Assembly (NCBI GenBank): GCA_021800445.1
Contig: JAJYYZ010000020.1
Coordinates: 1 to 35,147, forward strand
Source: a bacterium
GTDB lineage: Bacteria; Thermotogota; Thermotogae; Mesoaciditogales; Mesoaciditogaceae
Direction of reading: 5' to 3'
Length of the DNA stretch: 35,147 nucleotides
Positions 1-8,154 of this stretch are shown here, in pieces. How positions within the stretch are numbered: position 1 is the first letter of the stretch; every line of letters starts with the position of its first letter. A program made the position numbers and the translations under genes. The notes below the pieces were generated by a model. The model was not told the DNA's origin. It did not search any database and was given only the letters and a program-made list of their open reading frames with translations.

Positions 1-118
1 AATGAGTTTTCAAAGACCAAGCATTCAAAAAAATGCTAATTGATTGTTTTGCCTAAATTTACCCTCTTGACAAACTATACCGAAGACTTATTTGAAGTCT
101 AAGAAATTATAACATTAT

Positions 119-1090
119 TCAGTTTGAAATGTAAAGTGCCTCAAAATTGTCAAGATATCTCAATGAAATTTCTTTGGAGTGAAGGATGACTACCGTTTCG
201 TCATTTTTCCTTTCAGCAGAAAGAGTTAAATTGTAAGAACCTGTTATGACCACCGGATCCCTTCCGTTTGGATCGATGATGATGTATTTGTGATGAAACA
301 GGCCTTTGGAAAGATGATATTTTTTGACGAATGAAAATTCTTTCATCTTCGGCACAAAACTGTAAGATGATGAATTCCAACTTTCATCGGCCAGTACCCT
401 TATCTTCACGCCTTTCTCATCAAGAGCGGCAAGTACAAGTGCAATTCGAGGATCCGAAAAGGAATAGACGGCAACATCTACTTCTGACTTTGCAGATTTG
501 AGCATTTCGAGAATTGATTCAAATGTTTCTTCGGAAGGCGAAAAGCATACTTTTATTATAACGTTATCGACGAAAAGCATTGCAGATTCATCATCTTTTG
601 AACTCTCAAAGTACCCATCTCTCATCTTTCGGAAATCTTTTTCAAAAACATCGGCGATTTCGGGTGATTCAAAGATCATGGAATTGTTGAAATCCTGGTA
701 AAACCCATAATTTGTCAAATTTGCGGAACCAAACCATACATATTTGCCATCCACTATGATGTATTTCGAGTGCATAAGACCGTTATCCAAAGGATCGGCA
801 ACGATATCAAGATCGGAAAGCATTTTTATGTTTTTAACGTAATTTTCTCCTTCCATGACAAGTCTAACATCAAGACCTTCAAAGGATTTTGCCCTCAAAA
901 GTGAAATCACATCCTCATCGTCAAGGCTGTAAATGGAGATATGAATGGATCTGTGTGCCGAATCGATGAGTTCGAGTACCGAATTTTTGAGTTGACCCGC
1001 ATTCGGCGGAAAATTAAAAAACACTTCCCATGAAAAGGCGGACAAACAAGAAAAAATCAAAAAACTCAAGAGGAGAAATACCTTTTTCAT
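119..1090 (-). CDS. Secreted phospholipase D-like (HKD) protein
   Basis: The 323-residue protein starts with a signal peptide (Met-Lys-Lys, then a hydrophobic stretch to about residue 19), so it is probably exported. It carries two phospholipase-D superfamily HxKx4D motifs: H107/K109/D114 followed by GSANLT, and H266/K268/D273 followed by GSYNLT. Two HKD motifs in one chain form one active site in this family, which contains phospholipases, cardiolipin synthases and Nuc-type endonucleases. There is no N-terminal membrane anchor pair as in cardiolipin synthase, so a secreted nuclease or phosphodiesterase is the better guess; the substrate cannot be told from sequence. The start overlaps the proB stop by four bases (ATGA), making it the last gene of the proline operon. 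Family assignment is secure, function is not. Confidence 0.9.
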   Translation of the reverse strand: MKKVFLLLSFLIFSCLSAFSWEVFFNFPPNAGQLKNSVLELIDSAHRSIHISIYSLDDEDVISLLRAKSFEGLDVRLVMEGENYVKNIKMLSDLDIVADPLDNGLMHSKYIIVDGKYVWFGSANLTNYGFYQDFNNSMIFESPEIADVFEKDFRKMRDGYFESSKDDESAMLFVDNVIIKVCFSPSEETFESILEMLKSAKSEVDVAVYSFSDPRIALVLAALDEKGVKIRVLADESWNSSSYSFVPKMKEFSFVKKYHLSKGLFHHKYIIIDPNGRDPVVITGSYNLTLSAERKNDETVVILHSKEISLRYLDNFEALYISN

Positions 1091-2112
1091 TTCATCAACA
1101 CCATTATTTTATCGGCATGGCAAATTTCATCATGACCTTTTAACTTTCGTTTAATCGTGTTTTCCACAACACGGCTGGAACAATTGACAGCGGCCATCGC
1201 GATGGTTTGATCTTTGTTTATTATCTCGACCGTGTCATCTTTTGAGAACTTTCCTTCACACGAAATAACTCCCACCGGCAAAAGACTTTTCCCATTGAAG
1301 ATGGCTGCTTTCGCACCCTCATCTACGTAAATTTTCCCTTTAGGCTTGGCGACAAAACCAATCCATGCTTTTTTCGCGTTTGGCCTTTTTGATGGTCTGA
1401 AGTTCGTCCCTTCCACCTCTCCGTTTAACATCTTTGTCAAATTCATCTTTTTCCCATTTGTTATGATGGAAGTCACGCCGGCATCCGATGCCATTTGCGC
1501 GGCCTTTATCTTCGTTGCGATTCCACCGCTTCCCCAATTCGTGCTTCCTAAGTTTGCTATAATTTTTCTTTCATCGAATTCATCTATCACATTTCCTTCT
1601 TGATCGAGAACTCCATCAACGACAGAGAATAGCACAAGTATGTCTGCTTTTAGCCCGATGGACAGATAGGCCGAAAGCGTGTCATTATCACCGACCTTCA
1701 TCTCTTCAGTTGCGACGGTATCATTTTCGTTTATTATCGGAACAACTCCAAAATGCTTCAACGAATCAATCGTGTTCATTATATTTATGAATCTTTTTCT
1801 GTTTGAGAAATCTTCTCTCGTAAGCAACAACTGCGATACCACTTTTCCAAACTTTTGGAATTTCTCCGAATAAATCTTCATGAGTTCTATTTGGCCTATC
1901 GCGCAAAGCGCCTGTTTTTCCGAAAGTTTTGCACCCTTAGATTTGAGTATCCCGTATCCGCCGGCCCTGGCTCCGGAGGAAACTATGAAGATCTCGTGGC
2001 CCGCATCCATAGCTCTTGAAACTTCAGATGCGATTCTTTCAATAAAAGATTCGTCTATTTTCCCATCCTTCCCGACAAGCAGGTTACTTCCGAATTTAAC
2101 GACGCATTTCAT
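1087..2112 (-). CDS. proB: Glutamate 5-kinase
   Basis: ProB phosphorylates glutamate to gamma-glutamyl phosphate, the first step of proline synthesis. The amino-acid kinase fold spans about residues 1-235: N-terminal VKFGSNLL, the SSGA loop, and the NENDTV and GDNDTLSA motifs typical of this enzyme. A C-terminal PUA domain follows (about 255-335), as in full-length bacterial ProB. At 341 residues it is slightly shorter than the 367 residues of E. coli. The ATG overlaps the proA stop by four bases, and no strong Shine-Dalgarno is seen, so translational coupling is likely. The downstream phospholipase-D-like gene overlaps its end in the same way. Confidence 0.96.
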   Translation of the reverse strand: MKCVVKFGSNLLVGKDGKIDESFIERIASEVSRAMDAGHEIFIVSSGARAGGYGILKSKGAKLSEKQALCAIGQIELMKIYSEKFQKFGKVVSQLLLTREDFSNRKRFINIMNTIDSLKHFGVVPIINENDTVATEEMKVGDNDTLSAYLSIGLKADILVLFSVVDGVLDQEGNVIDEFDERKIIANLGSTNWGSGGIATKIKAAQMASDAGVTSIITNGKKMNLTKMLNGEVEGTNFRPSKRPNAKKAWIGFVAKPKGKIYVDEGAKAAIFNGKSLLPVGVISCEGKFSKDDTVEIINKDQTIAMAAVNCSSRVVENTIKRKLKGHDEICHADKIMVLMK

Positions 2113-3353
2113 GATCTTATCTGTCCTTCACCATGAATTACGTATTTGTAAGATGTAAGTTCACTCAATCCGATAGGACCGCGCGCGTGAAGTTTTTGGG
2201 TGCTTATGCCTATTTCGGCGCCAAATCCGAATTCTCCTCCGTCTGTAAATCTCGTCGATGCGTTAACGTAGACTGCCGCCGCATCGATTTCAGATGTGAA
2301 TTTCAAGGCATTTTCGTAATTGTTTGTGATTATAGATTCAGAATGTTTTGTTCCGTATCTCGATATGTGATCCATCGCTTCATTTGCGTCTTTGACGATT
2401 TTGATGCCGAGTATAAGATCGAGATATTCGGTCGACCAATCCTCCTGAGAGGCTTTTTTCATTGATGGAATTATTCTCAACGCTTCATCGCATCCCCTCA
2501 TCTCAACGTTCAACGCTTTGAGCCTATCGTACAGCATGGGAAGAAAAATCTCGGCCACTTTTTGATGGATCAAGACCTTCTCTGCGGCATTGCATGTGCC
2601 CGGCCTTTGGACCTTGGCATTTTCTATTATTCTCAGTGCCATATTTAAATCCGCCGATTCATCGACGAAGATATGGCAATTTCCTGCGCCTGTTTCAAGG
2701 GTTGGAACGGTCGCGTTTTGAACGACGAAGTCTATAAGGGACTTCCCGCCGCGTGGAATTACAAGATCAAGATATGTCCTCATCTTTATCATCTCTTCGA
2801 CGGCTTTATGGGATGTGTCTTCGATGAGTTCTACGGCATTTTGGGAGAAATCTGCCACCTTAAGGCCTGATTTTATCGCCTTGACAAGTGCCACATTGCT
2901 GTTCTGGGCCGAGGCACTGCCCTTTAGCAGCACGGAGTTGCCGCTTTTTAAGCATAATATCGCGGAATCTACCGTGACATTCGGTCTGCCTTCGTATATC
3001 ATGCCGATCGCACCTATCGGAACTCTAACCTTCATTATTCTCAAACCATTCGGCAAGGTCCATCCGTTGTCTATTTTTCCGATTGGGTCATCAAGATCTA
3101 TGATCCGTTTTATCGAATCCATCATCGCGTCTATCCTTTTATCGTTCAAAAGCAACCTGTCGATGATGGATTCGGGCATTTCGTTTTTTCTTGAGAGATC
3201 AACGTCTATTCTGTTACCTTTAAGGATATTTTTTCTGTTCTTGTCTATGGCATCGGCGATCGATCTCAAAGCCTCATTTTTTCTTTGAGTGCTCATAAGG
3301 CCGATCGACTTCTTTGCCTGTGAAACCTTTTTTGCGAGTTCTTCAACTTTCAT
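2109..3353 (-). CDS. proA: Glutamate-5-semialdehyde dehydrogenase (gamma-glutamyl phosphate reductase)
   Basis: ProA reduces gamma-glutamyl phosphate with NADPH to glutamate-5-semialdehyde. The 414 residues match the usual family length. The aldehyde-dehydrogenase fold is evident: IYEGRPNVT, VIPRGGKSLI, and the catalytic cysteine in RPGTCNAAE at about C254. The C-terminal TDGGEFGFGAEIGISTQK stretch is typical of ProA. I place the start at ATG 3353, because AAGGTG lies at good spacing upstream; a GTG nine bases earlier (3362) would overlap that site. The gene overlaps the end of proC by 11 bases and the start of proB by four, so proC-proA-proB are one transcript. Confidence 0.96.
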   Translation of the reverse strand: MKVEELAKKVSQAKKSIGLMSTQRKNEALRSIADAIDKNRKNILKGNRIDVDLSRKNEMPESIIDRLLLNDKRIDAMMDSIKRIIDLDDPIGKIDNGWTLPNGLRIMKVRVPIGAIGMIYEGRPNVTVDSAILCLKSGNSVLLKGSASAQNSNVALVKAIKSGLKVADFSQNAVELIEDTSHKAVEEMIKMRTYLDLVIPRGGKSLIDFVVQNATVPTLETGAGNCHIFVDESADLNMALRIIENAKVQRPGTCNAAEKVLIHQKVAEIFLPMLYDRLKALNVEMRGCDEALRIIPSMKKASQEDWSTEYLDLILGIKIVKDANEAMDHISRYGTKHSESIITNNYENALKFTSEIDAAAVYVNASTRFTDGGEFGFGAEIGISTQKLHARGPIGLSELTSYKYVIHGEGQIRS

Positions 3354-4119
3354 GGGAATCACCTTGAAGTTCCAGCGCTTTTTTGTAGGTGTCGAAGATC
3401 ATCTTCATGAGTATCCCCCTTAATCCTTCACGCTCGAGAGAGTATATGCCTTCTATCGTCGTTCCGCCCGGAGAGGTAACGAGATGTCGAAATTCTCCGG
3501 GATGTTTTCCTTCTTTTTGGAGTAACTCCGCCGATCCTTTTATCGTTTCTATGACGAGTTCCATCGATGTATCGTAAGAAAGGCCGAGTTTCATGCCGGC
3601 ATCGACAAGCGCTTCTATTATAACGAAGATGAAAGCAGGACCGCTTCCGCTTAAGGCCGTGACAGCCGCGAAGTGCTTTTCCTCTATTTCCACAAGCACT
3701 CCAAAATTTGAAAGCAAAGATTTGACGATTTGCTTTTTATCGTCGATGAATTCTTCAGAATATGTTATGCCGACAACGCCCTTTCCTATCGATATCGGTA
3801 TATTTGGCATTATTCTGACAACGTCTCCGTCGAGATACGATTTTATCGTCGATATTTTCAAACCGGTTACGGTGCTTATGATTATACCGCTTTTTATTTT
3901 TATTCTTTTGAGCGCGCTTATCGCGTCTTGAGGCTTTACGCAAAAAAACAACATGCCCACATCCGGCATTTCCTCTATTTTTGAAAAGATTTGCGCTTTA
4001 TTTTGAAACTTTTTCAATTTCTCCGTTCTTCTGTTCACAAGCACGAGATCGTGATCGTCGATCAGTGCCTCTGCAATTATCGTTCCTATGTTCCCGACGC
4101 CTATTATCCCTATCTTCAT
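3343..4119 (-). CDS. proC: Pyrroline-5-carboxylate reductase
   Basis: ProC catalyses the last step to proline with NAD(P)H. The 258 residues begin with the Rossmann motif IGVGNIGT. Family motifs include FFCVKPQD, the RIMPNIP segment, LSGSGPAF and the C-terminal VTSPGGTT. The start at 4119 is set by AAAGGAGGT four bases upstream; the reading frame extends a further 12 codons without support. With proA and proB downstream the operon carries all three enzymes of the glutamate-to-proline route. The leader carries the hairpin repeat at 4138-4199, about 20 bases before the start codon. Confidence 0.96.
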   Translation of the reverse strand: MKIGIIGVGNIGTIIAEALIDDHDLVLVNRRTEKLKKFQNKAQIFSKIEEMPDVGMLFFCVKPQDAISALKRIKIKSGIIISTVTGLKISTIKSYLDGDVVRIMPNIPISIGKGVVGITYSEEFIDDKKQIVKSLLSNFGVLVEIEEKHFAAVTALSGSGPAFIFVIIEALVDAGMKLGLSYDTSMELVIETIKGSAELLQKEGKHPGEFRHLVTSPGGTTIEGIYSLEREGLRGILMKMIFDTYKKALELQGDSHES

Positions 4120-4137
4120 TTGTACCTCCTTTCGTAA

Positions 4138-4199
4138 GTGACATGCTCCCACCACTTATAGAAGTGGGAGAATTCTTGCTTAAAAAAACGTTAAACCAA
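4138..4199 (-). repeat. Hairpin repeat element, copy 1 (upstream of proC)
   Basis: Read on the minus strand this 62-base block runs from TTGGTTTAACG through a T-rich stretch and AAGCAAGAATT to the hairpin CTCCCACTTCTATAAGTGG TGGGAG and ends in CATGTCAC. It matches copy 2 (21170-21231) with only about two mismatches, and copy 3 (19681-19735) more loosely. The hairpin has two alternative pairings (CTCCCAC with GTGGGAG, or CACTT with AAGTG plus CTCC with GGAG). The form recalls the right-end subterminal hairpin of IS200/IS605 elements, but no transposase or left end is visible. It sits in sense orientation just upstream of the proC ribosome-binding site. Confidence 0.85.
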
Positions 4200-4310
4200 A
4201 TTTCATATCAGATCAACCTCAAAAGCCCAATGTCTGTTTATTGGCAAATGTGGCCTCCGCCAAATTCAAAATTTGCATTTCACTTTTAAAAGAGGTTTGG
4301 TATAGTATAG

Positions 4311-4316
4311 TATAAT
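4311..4316 (+). promoter_or_regulatory. Putative -10 of the msrBA transcript
   Basis: A TATAAT hexamer follows two overlapping TATAG repeats in the divergent gap between proC and msrBA, about 30 bases before the start codon. The preceding TTTGGTATA recurs at other promoters of the window. No good -35 is seen at 17 bases. On the opposite strand the same AT stretch gives TATACT, which could serve the proC transcript. Confidence 0.45.
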
Positions 4317-4348
4317 TATCATGTATTTCATAATATGGAGGTATTATG

Positions 4349-5242
4349 ATGAAAAAAGACATGCTTAAAAAACTCGATCTGTATGAAGAATTTGTGATAA
4401 TCAACAAAGGAACCGAAAAGCCTTTCACCGGCAAATACAACGATTTCTACGAAAAGGGAACTTACGTTTGTAAAAGATGCGGATTGCCACTTTACAAATC
4501 AAGCAGCAAATTCAAATCCGAATGCGGATGGCCAAGTTTTGACGAAGAAATACCCGGCGCTGTAAAGAAGCAGATGGATGCGGATGGTCAAAGAACGGAA
4601 ATAACGTGCGCCTATTGCGGATCACATCTTGGCCATGTTTTTGAAGGAGAAGGGTATACATCAAAAAATGTAAGACATTGCGTTAATTCAGTGTCGATGG
4701 AATTTGTGCCGGATGGAGAAAAAATCCAAAGAAATCGGGCATTTTTGGCCGCTGGATGTTTTTGGGGAACAGAGTATATGTTCAAAACTTTCAAGGGTGT
4801 CCTTGACACGAGGGTGGGATACATGGGTGGAAAAAAGAAAAATCCCACTTATGAGCAGGTATGTACAGGCACCACAGGGCATCTCGAAACGGCAGAGGTA
4901 ATATACGATACGTCAAAGGTCGATTATGCAACTCTTGTAAGATTTTTCTTTGAAATCCACGATTTTTCCCAGTTTGACGGTCAGGGCCCCGATATAGGGG
5001 AACAGTACAAAAGCGTGATCTTTTATACGGACGATGATCAAAGGCAAGTCGCGGAATCCGTGAAAAAAGAACTTCAAAAGATGGGAAGGGTTGTTGCTAC
5101 GGAAATAAGACGTGCTTCAGACTTTTGGCTTGCCGAAGATTACCATCAGGATTATTACGAAAAAACACACAAAGTTCCATACTGTCATTACAGAAGAAGT
5201 GTCTTTTCGCCTGAAACTTTTAAAGTCAGGACCGAGGAATGA
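4349..5242 (+). CDS. msrBA: Bifunctional peptide methionine sulfoxide reductase (MsrB-MsrA fusion)
   Basis: The protein reduces both stereoisomers of methionine sulfoxide in oxidised proteins. The MsrB domain comes first (about residues 1-120), with zinc-binding CKRCG and CAYCG pairs, HLGHVF, and the catalytic cysteine in RHCVNS at about C111. The MsrA domain follows (about 130-290), with the catalytic motif GCFWGTEY (about C137), GYMGG and a C-terminal HQDYYEK. The B-then-A order is the less familiar arrangement but occurs in several bacterial groups. GGAGG at 4337-4341 favours ATG 4349 over the adjacent ATG 4346. The end overlaps or abuts the alpha-galactosidase gene, so both are probably co-transcribed. 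There is no signal peptide; the protein is cytoplasmic. Confidence 0.95.
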   Translation: MKKDMLKKLDLYEEFVIINKGTEKPFTGKYNDFYEKGTYVCKRCGLPLYKSSSKFKSECGWPSFDEEIPGAVKKQMDADGQRTEITCAYCGSHLGHVFEGEGYTSKNVRHCVNSVSMEFVPDGEKIQRNRAFLAAGCFWGTEYMFKTFKGVLDTRVGYMGGKKKNPTYEQVCTGTTGHLETAEVIYDTSKVDYATLVRFFFEIHDFSQFDGQGPDIGEQYKSVIFYTDDDQRQVAESVKKELQKMGRVVATEIRRASDFWLAEDYHQDYYEKTHKVPYCHYRRSVFSPETFKVRTEE

Positions 5243-5244
5243 TC

Positions 5245-7410
5245 ATGCCCATATTTTTTGATGAATCCAAAAAAACCTTTAACCTTTTTTCGAAAGACAT
5301 GCAGTACACGATGTATGTCGATCAAAACGGAAGGTTACTTCATGCTTACTGGGGAAGAAAGATAAGGGCACTTGACATCGATCATATCGCCAATTTGTAC
5401 AAGATGGCTTATGGATCAAATCTTTCCCTCGAACTTCTTCCTCAGGAATATCCTGCTTACGGAGGAACAGATTTCAGAAGTCCTGCTTATCAGGTACAAT
5501 TCGAAGACGGATCTACGGTCTCGGATTTGAAATACGCAGGCTATAAAATTTACGACGGAAAACCAAAATTAGACGGTTTGCCGGCAACTTACGTTGAAAA
5601 TGGTGATGAAGCCCAAACCATCGAAATTCACTTGCGTGACGACATCGGAAGGTTAAGCGTAACTTTAAATTACACCGTGTTTGAAAAATTTCAGGCCATT
5701 GCAAGAAGTGTAAGATTCAAAAATGAAAGTTCAAAGCAGATAAAGATATTAAGGGCGTTAAGTGCGAATGTGGATTTTGAAGATGATGATTTTGTGATGA
5801 TTCAACTTTCTGGTGCGTGGGCACGTGAAAGGAACATCGTAAAAAGGCATCTTGCCTCCGGTATTCAATCTATCGAAAGTCGAAGAGGCGCAAGCAGCCA
5901 TCAACAAAATTCTTTTATCGCGCTGGCAAGATCAAACACAAATGAATGGGAAGGAGAAGTTTATGGATTTAGCCTTGTCTACAGCGGAAACTTTCTTGCT
6001 CAGGTTGAAGTCGGTCAGTATGAAAGTGCAAGGACATCCATTGGCATAAATCCTTTTGACTTTTCATGGCTTTTGGAACCATCCGAAACATTTCAGACAC
6101 CGGAGGCAGTTATAACTTATTCATATGAGGGCTTCAACGGTATGTCTCAAACATATCACAAACTCTACGGCACAAGACTTGCACGCGGCAAATACAGAGA
6201 CACAGAAAGACCTGTGATCGTGAATAATTGGGAGGCGACGTATTTCAATTTCAACGAGGAGAAATTACTTACAATCGCAAAAGAGGCAAAAGCGCTCGGC
6301 ATAGAATTTTTTGTCCTTGATGACGGTTGGTTTGGAAAAAGAGATGCGGATAATTCTTCTCTCGGAGACTGGTTTGTGGATAAGAGAAAATTGCCTGAAG
6401 GTCTTGATGGCCTTGCTATAAAGATAAACGAGATCGGAATGAAATTCGGTCTGTGGATCGAGCCGGAGATGGTTTCACCTGATAGCGATCTTTACAGGTT
6501 ACATCCGGAATGGTGCATTCATGTCAATGGCAGAGAAAGAAATTTGAGCAGAAATCAACTCGTTTTAGATTTCTCGAGACAGGACGTATGTGATTACATG
6601 ATAAAGACGATATCAGAACTTTTGAGAAGTGCAAATGTAAGTTACGTCAAATGGGACATGAACAGAAACATGACAGAGATAGGATCTGATGCTTTGCCTC
6701 CCGAGAGACAAAGAGAGACAGCCCATAGGTATATGCTTGGCCTTTACATGGTTATGGATGTCGTAACTTCGTCCTTTCCGAATGTGCTTTTTGAAAGTTG
6801 TGCGGGAGGCGGAGGAAGATTTGATCCGGGTATGCTTTATTACATGCCTCAGACATGGACAAGCGATGATACCGATGCGATAGAAAGGCTTAAAATTCAG
6901 TACGGAACAAGTTATGTCTATCCACAGGTAATGATGGGAAGTCATGTATCCGATGTCCCAAATCATCAGGTCGGACGGGTAACATCCGTAGAGATCAGAT
7001 CACATGTGGCGATGAGTGCGAACATGGGCTTCGAACTTGATCTGACAAAAATTTCTGAAGATGAAAAAGTGAAGGTCAAGTCGTACATCTCCGAATACAA
7101 GAAAATGAGAAAATTGATTCAATTCGGTAATTTTTACAGGCTTTTGAGTCCTTTTGATGGAAACGAAGCCGCATGGATGACAATCGACGAAAAAAAGGAT
7201 GAATTTTTGCTTTATCACTTCAAAATACTTGGCATGCCAAACGCAAAAAACAAAAGATTAAGGCTTAAAGGCATATCAACCGATAAAAATTACAAGTTGG
7301 AAGGCACATACGAAATTTACGGTGGAGATGAACTTACCTTTGAAGGAATAACTATTCCGTATAAACATGGAGATTTCCAAAGTGTTTTGATGCATTTCAG
7401 GAGTATCTGA
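5245..7410 (+). CDS. Alpha-galactosidase, glycoside hydrolase family 36
   Basis: The enzyme hydrolyses alpha-1,6-linked galactose in melibiose, raffinose and galactomannan. The 721-residue length and three-part layout (N-terminal beta-sandwich, central (beta/alpha)8 barrel, C-terminal beta domain) fit the long bacterial GH36 group. Key motifs are FFVLDDGWFG, the nucleophile in YVKWDMNRN (about D471), SCAGGGGRFD, and the acid/base in WTSDDTDA (about D541). There is no signal peptide, so substrates must be imported. The start is ATG 5245, seven bases after GAGG; an ATG at 5239 overlapping the msrBA stop is too close to that site. No sugar transporter or galactokinase adjoins it. The gene ends at a bidirectional terminator. 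Confidence 0.94.
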   Translation: MPIFFDESKKTFNLFSKDMQYTMYVDQNGRLLHAYWGRKIRALDIDHIANLYKMAYGSNLSLELLPQEYPAYGGTDFRSPAYQVQFEDGSTVSDLKYAGYKIYDGKPKLDGLPATYVENGDEAQTIEIHLRDDIGRLSVTLNYTVFEKFQAIARSVRFKNESSKQIKILRALSANVDFEDDDFVMIQLSGAWARERNIVKRHLASGIQSIESRRGASSHQQNSFIALARSNTNEWEGEVYGFSLVYSGNFLAQVEVGQYESARTSIGINPFDFSWLLEPSETFQTPEAVITYSYEGFNGMSQTYHKLYGTRLARGKYRDTERPVIVNNWEATYFNFNEEKLLTIAKEAKALGIEFFVLDDGWFGKRDADNSSLGDWFVDKRKLPEGLDGLAIKINEIGMKFGLWIEPEMVSPDSDLYRLHPEWCIHVNGRERNLSRNQLVLDFSRQDVCDYMIKTISELLRSANVSYVKWDMNRNMTEIGSDALPPERQRETAHRYMLGLYMVMDVVTSSFPNVLFESCAGGGGRFDPGMLYYMPQTWTSDDTDAIERLKIQYGTSYVYPQVMMGSHVSDVPNHQVGRVTSVEIRSHVAMSANMGFELDLTKISEDEKVKVKSYISEYKKMRKLIQFGNFYRLLSPFDGNEAAWMTIDEKKDEFLLYHFKILGMPNAKNKRLRLKGISTDKNYKLEGTYEIYGGDELTFEGITIPYKHGDFQSVLMHFRSI

Positions 7411-7434
7411 AAAGGCGGAAGGTCCGCCCTTTTA
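7411..7434. terminator. Bidirectional intrinsic terminator
   Basis: AAAGGCGGA, loop AGG, TCCGCCCTTTT forms a six-base-pair GC stem flanked by A and T runs on either side. It lies between the convergent ends of the alpha-galactosidase and alpha/beta hydrolase genes and can serve both. The hydrolase stop codon overlaps the T run. Confidence 0.85.
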
Positions 7435-8154
7435 CAGATTGTTTTCAAAAAACTTCACAGTTTCCGCTATAACACGTTCTGACCAATCGTAAGAAGTGAA
7501 AACATGATCCGATCCTTCAATTGGAAGAAGCGTTCCTTTTTTGAATTCTTTAACGAGTGATTGACTGTGTTCGAAAGGCACAGATTGATCCGATGTGCCA
7601 TGAATTATAAGGGTCGGTTTTTTATATTTCTTTGCCTCGTCAAAGGCATCGAATGTCAAAACTTCTTTGGTGAATTCTTTGGATACCCTTATTCCGCCGA
7701 CGTCAAAAAAGCGAAGATCTTTCGGAACAGATGGAATGCCTTTTGAAAAGACTTCTTTGTTTTTCGCCGCCGGTGCCCATAGGCAAAGTGCATCCGGATC
7801 GATTCGTTCGACAGTCAAAAGTGCAATCGTTCCACCCATTGAAAGGCCAAGCACACCAAGTTTGTTGTCAAAGTTCCTTCTCGTGTACTCAATGACTTTG
7901 AGCGCATCGGAAATCTCAGAAGAAAGTGTCATCTTCTCGAAAGGCCAATCGCTATTTCCTGAACCTCTGAAATCAAACCTCACAGACGATATACCAGCCT
8001 TTTCAAGGGCCTTAGAAAGTCGCGCGAAGATAAAATGCGCTTCAACATGACTTCCGGTAAAGCCGTGAAACATGACAACGACAGGGGTATTTTTACCCGT
8101 ACTGTTTATAACCGTGAATATTTTGCCTTTGTTTTTCAAATTTACAGTTCTCAT
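7432..8154 (-). CDS. Alpha/beta hydrolase (carboxylesterase-like)
   Basis: A 240-residue single-domain alpha/beta hydrolase. The triad can be placed at S105 (GLSMGG), D189 (HGTSDQSVP) and H217 (GSDHVF). The oxyanion-hole HGFTG lies at about 30-34. The segment FDFRGSGNSD and overall layout resemble the cinnamoyl/feruloyl esterase and monoacylglycerol-lipase-like group, but the lid sequence does not settle the substrate. I choose ATG 8154, because AAGGAGG lies five bases upstream; the frame extends six codons further into glf. It overlaps the glf stop by four bases and is the last gene of the long recA-region run. Without a signal peptide it should be cytoplasmic. Confidence 0.88.
   Translation of the reverse strand: MRTVNLKNKGKIFTVINSTGKNTPVVVMFHGFTGSHVEAHFIFARLSKALEKAGISSVRFDFRGSGNSDWPFEKMTLSSEISDALKVIEYTRRNFDNKLGVLGLSMGGTIALLTVERIDPDALCLWAPAAKNKEVFSKGIPSVPKDLRFFDVGGIRVSKEFTKEVLTFDAFDEAKKYKKPTLIIHGTSDQSVPFEHSQSLVKEFKKGTLLPIEGSDHVFTSYDWSERVIAETVKFFENNL

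Noticed and set aside
67-114. TTGACA (67-72) with TATAAC (109-114) on the plus strand
   Set aside because: The spacing is 36 bases, far from 17, and transcription would run antisense into the phospholipase-D-like gene. A weak AGACTT/AAGTCT hairpin here lacks a T run, so it is not called a terminator either.
4219-4440. Small minus-strand frame overlapping the msrBA start
   Set aside because: It crosses the msrBA promoter and coding start, has no ribosome-binding site and no recognisable sequence.
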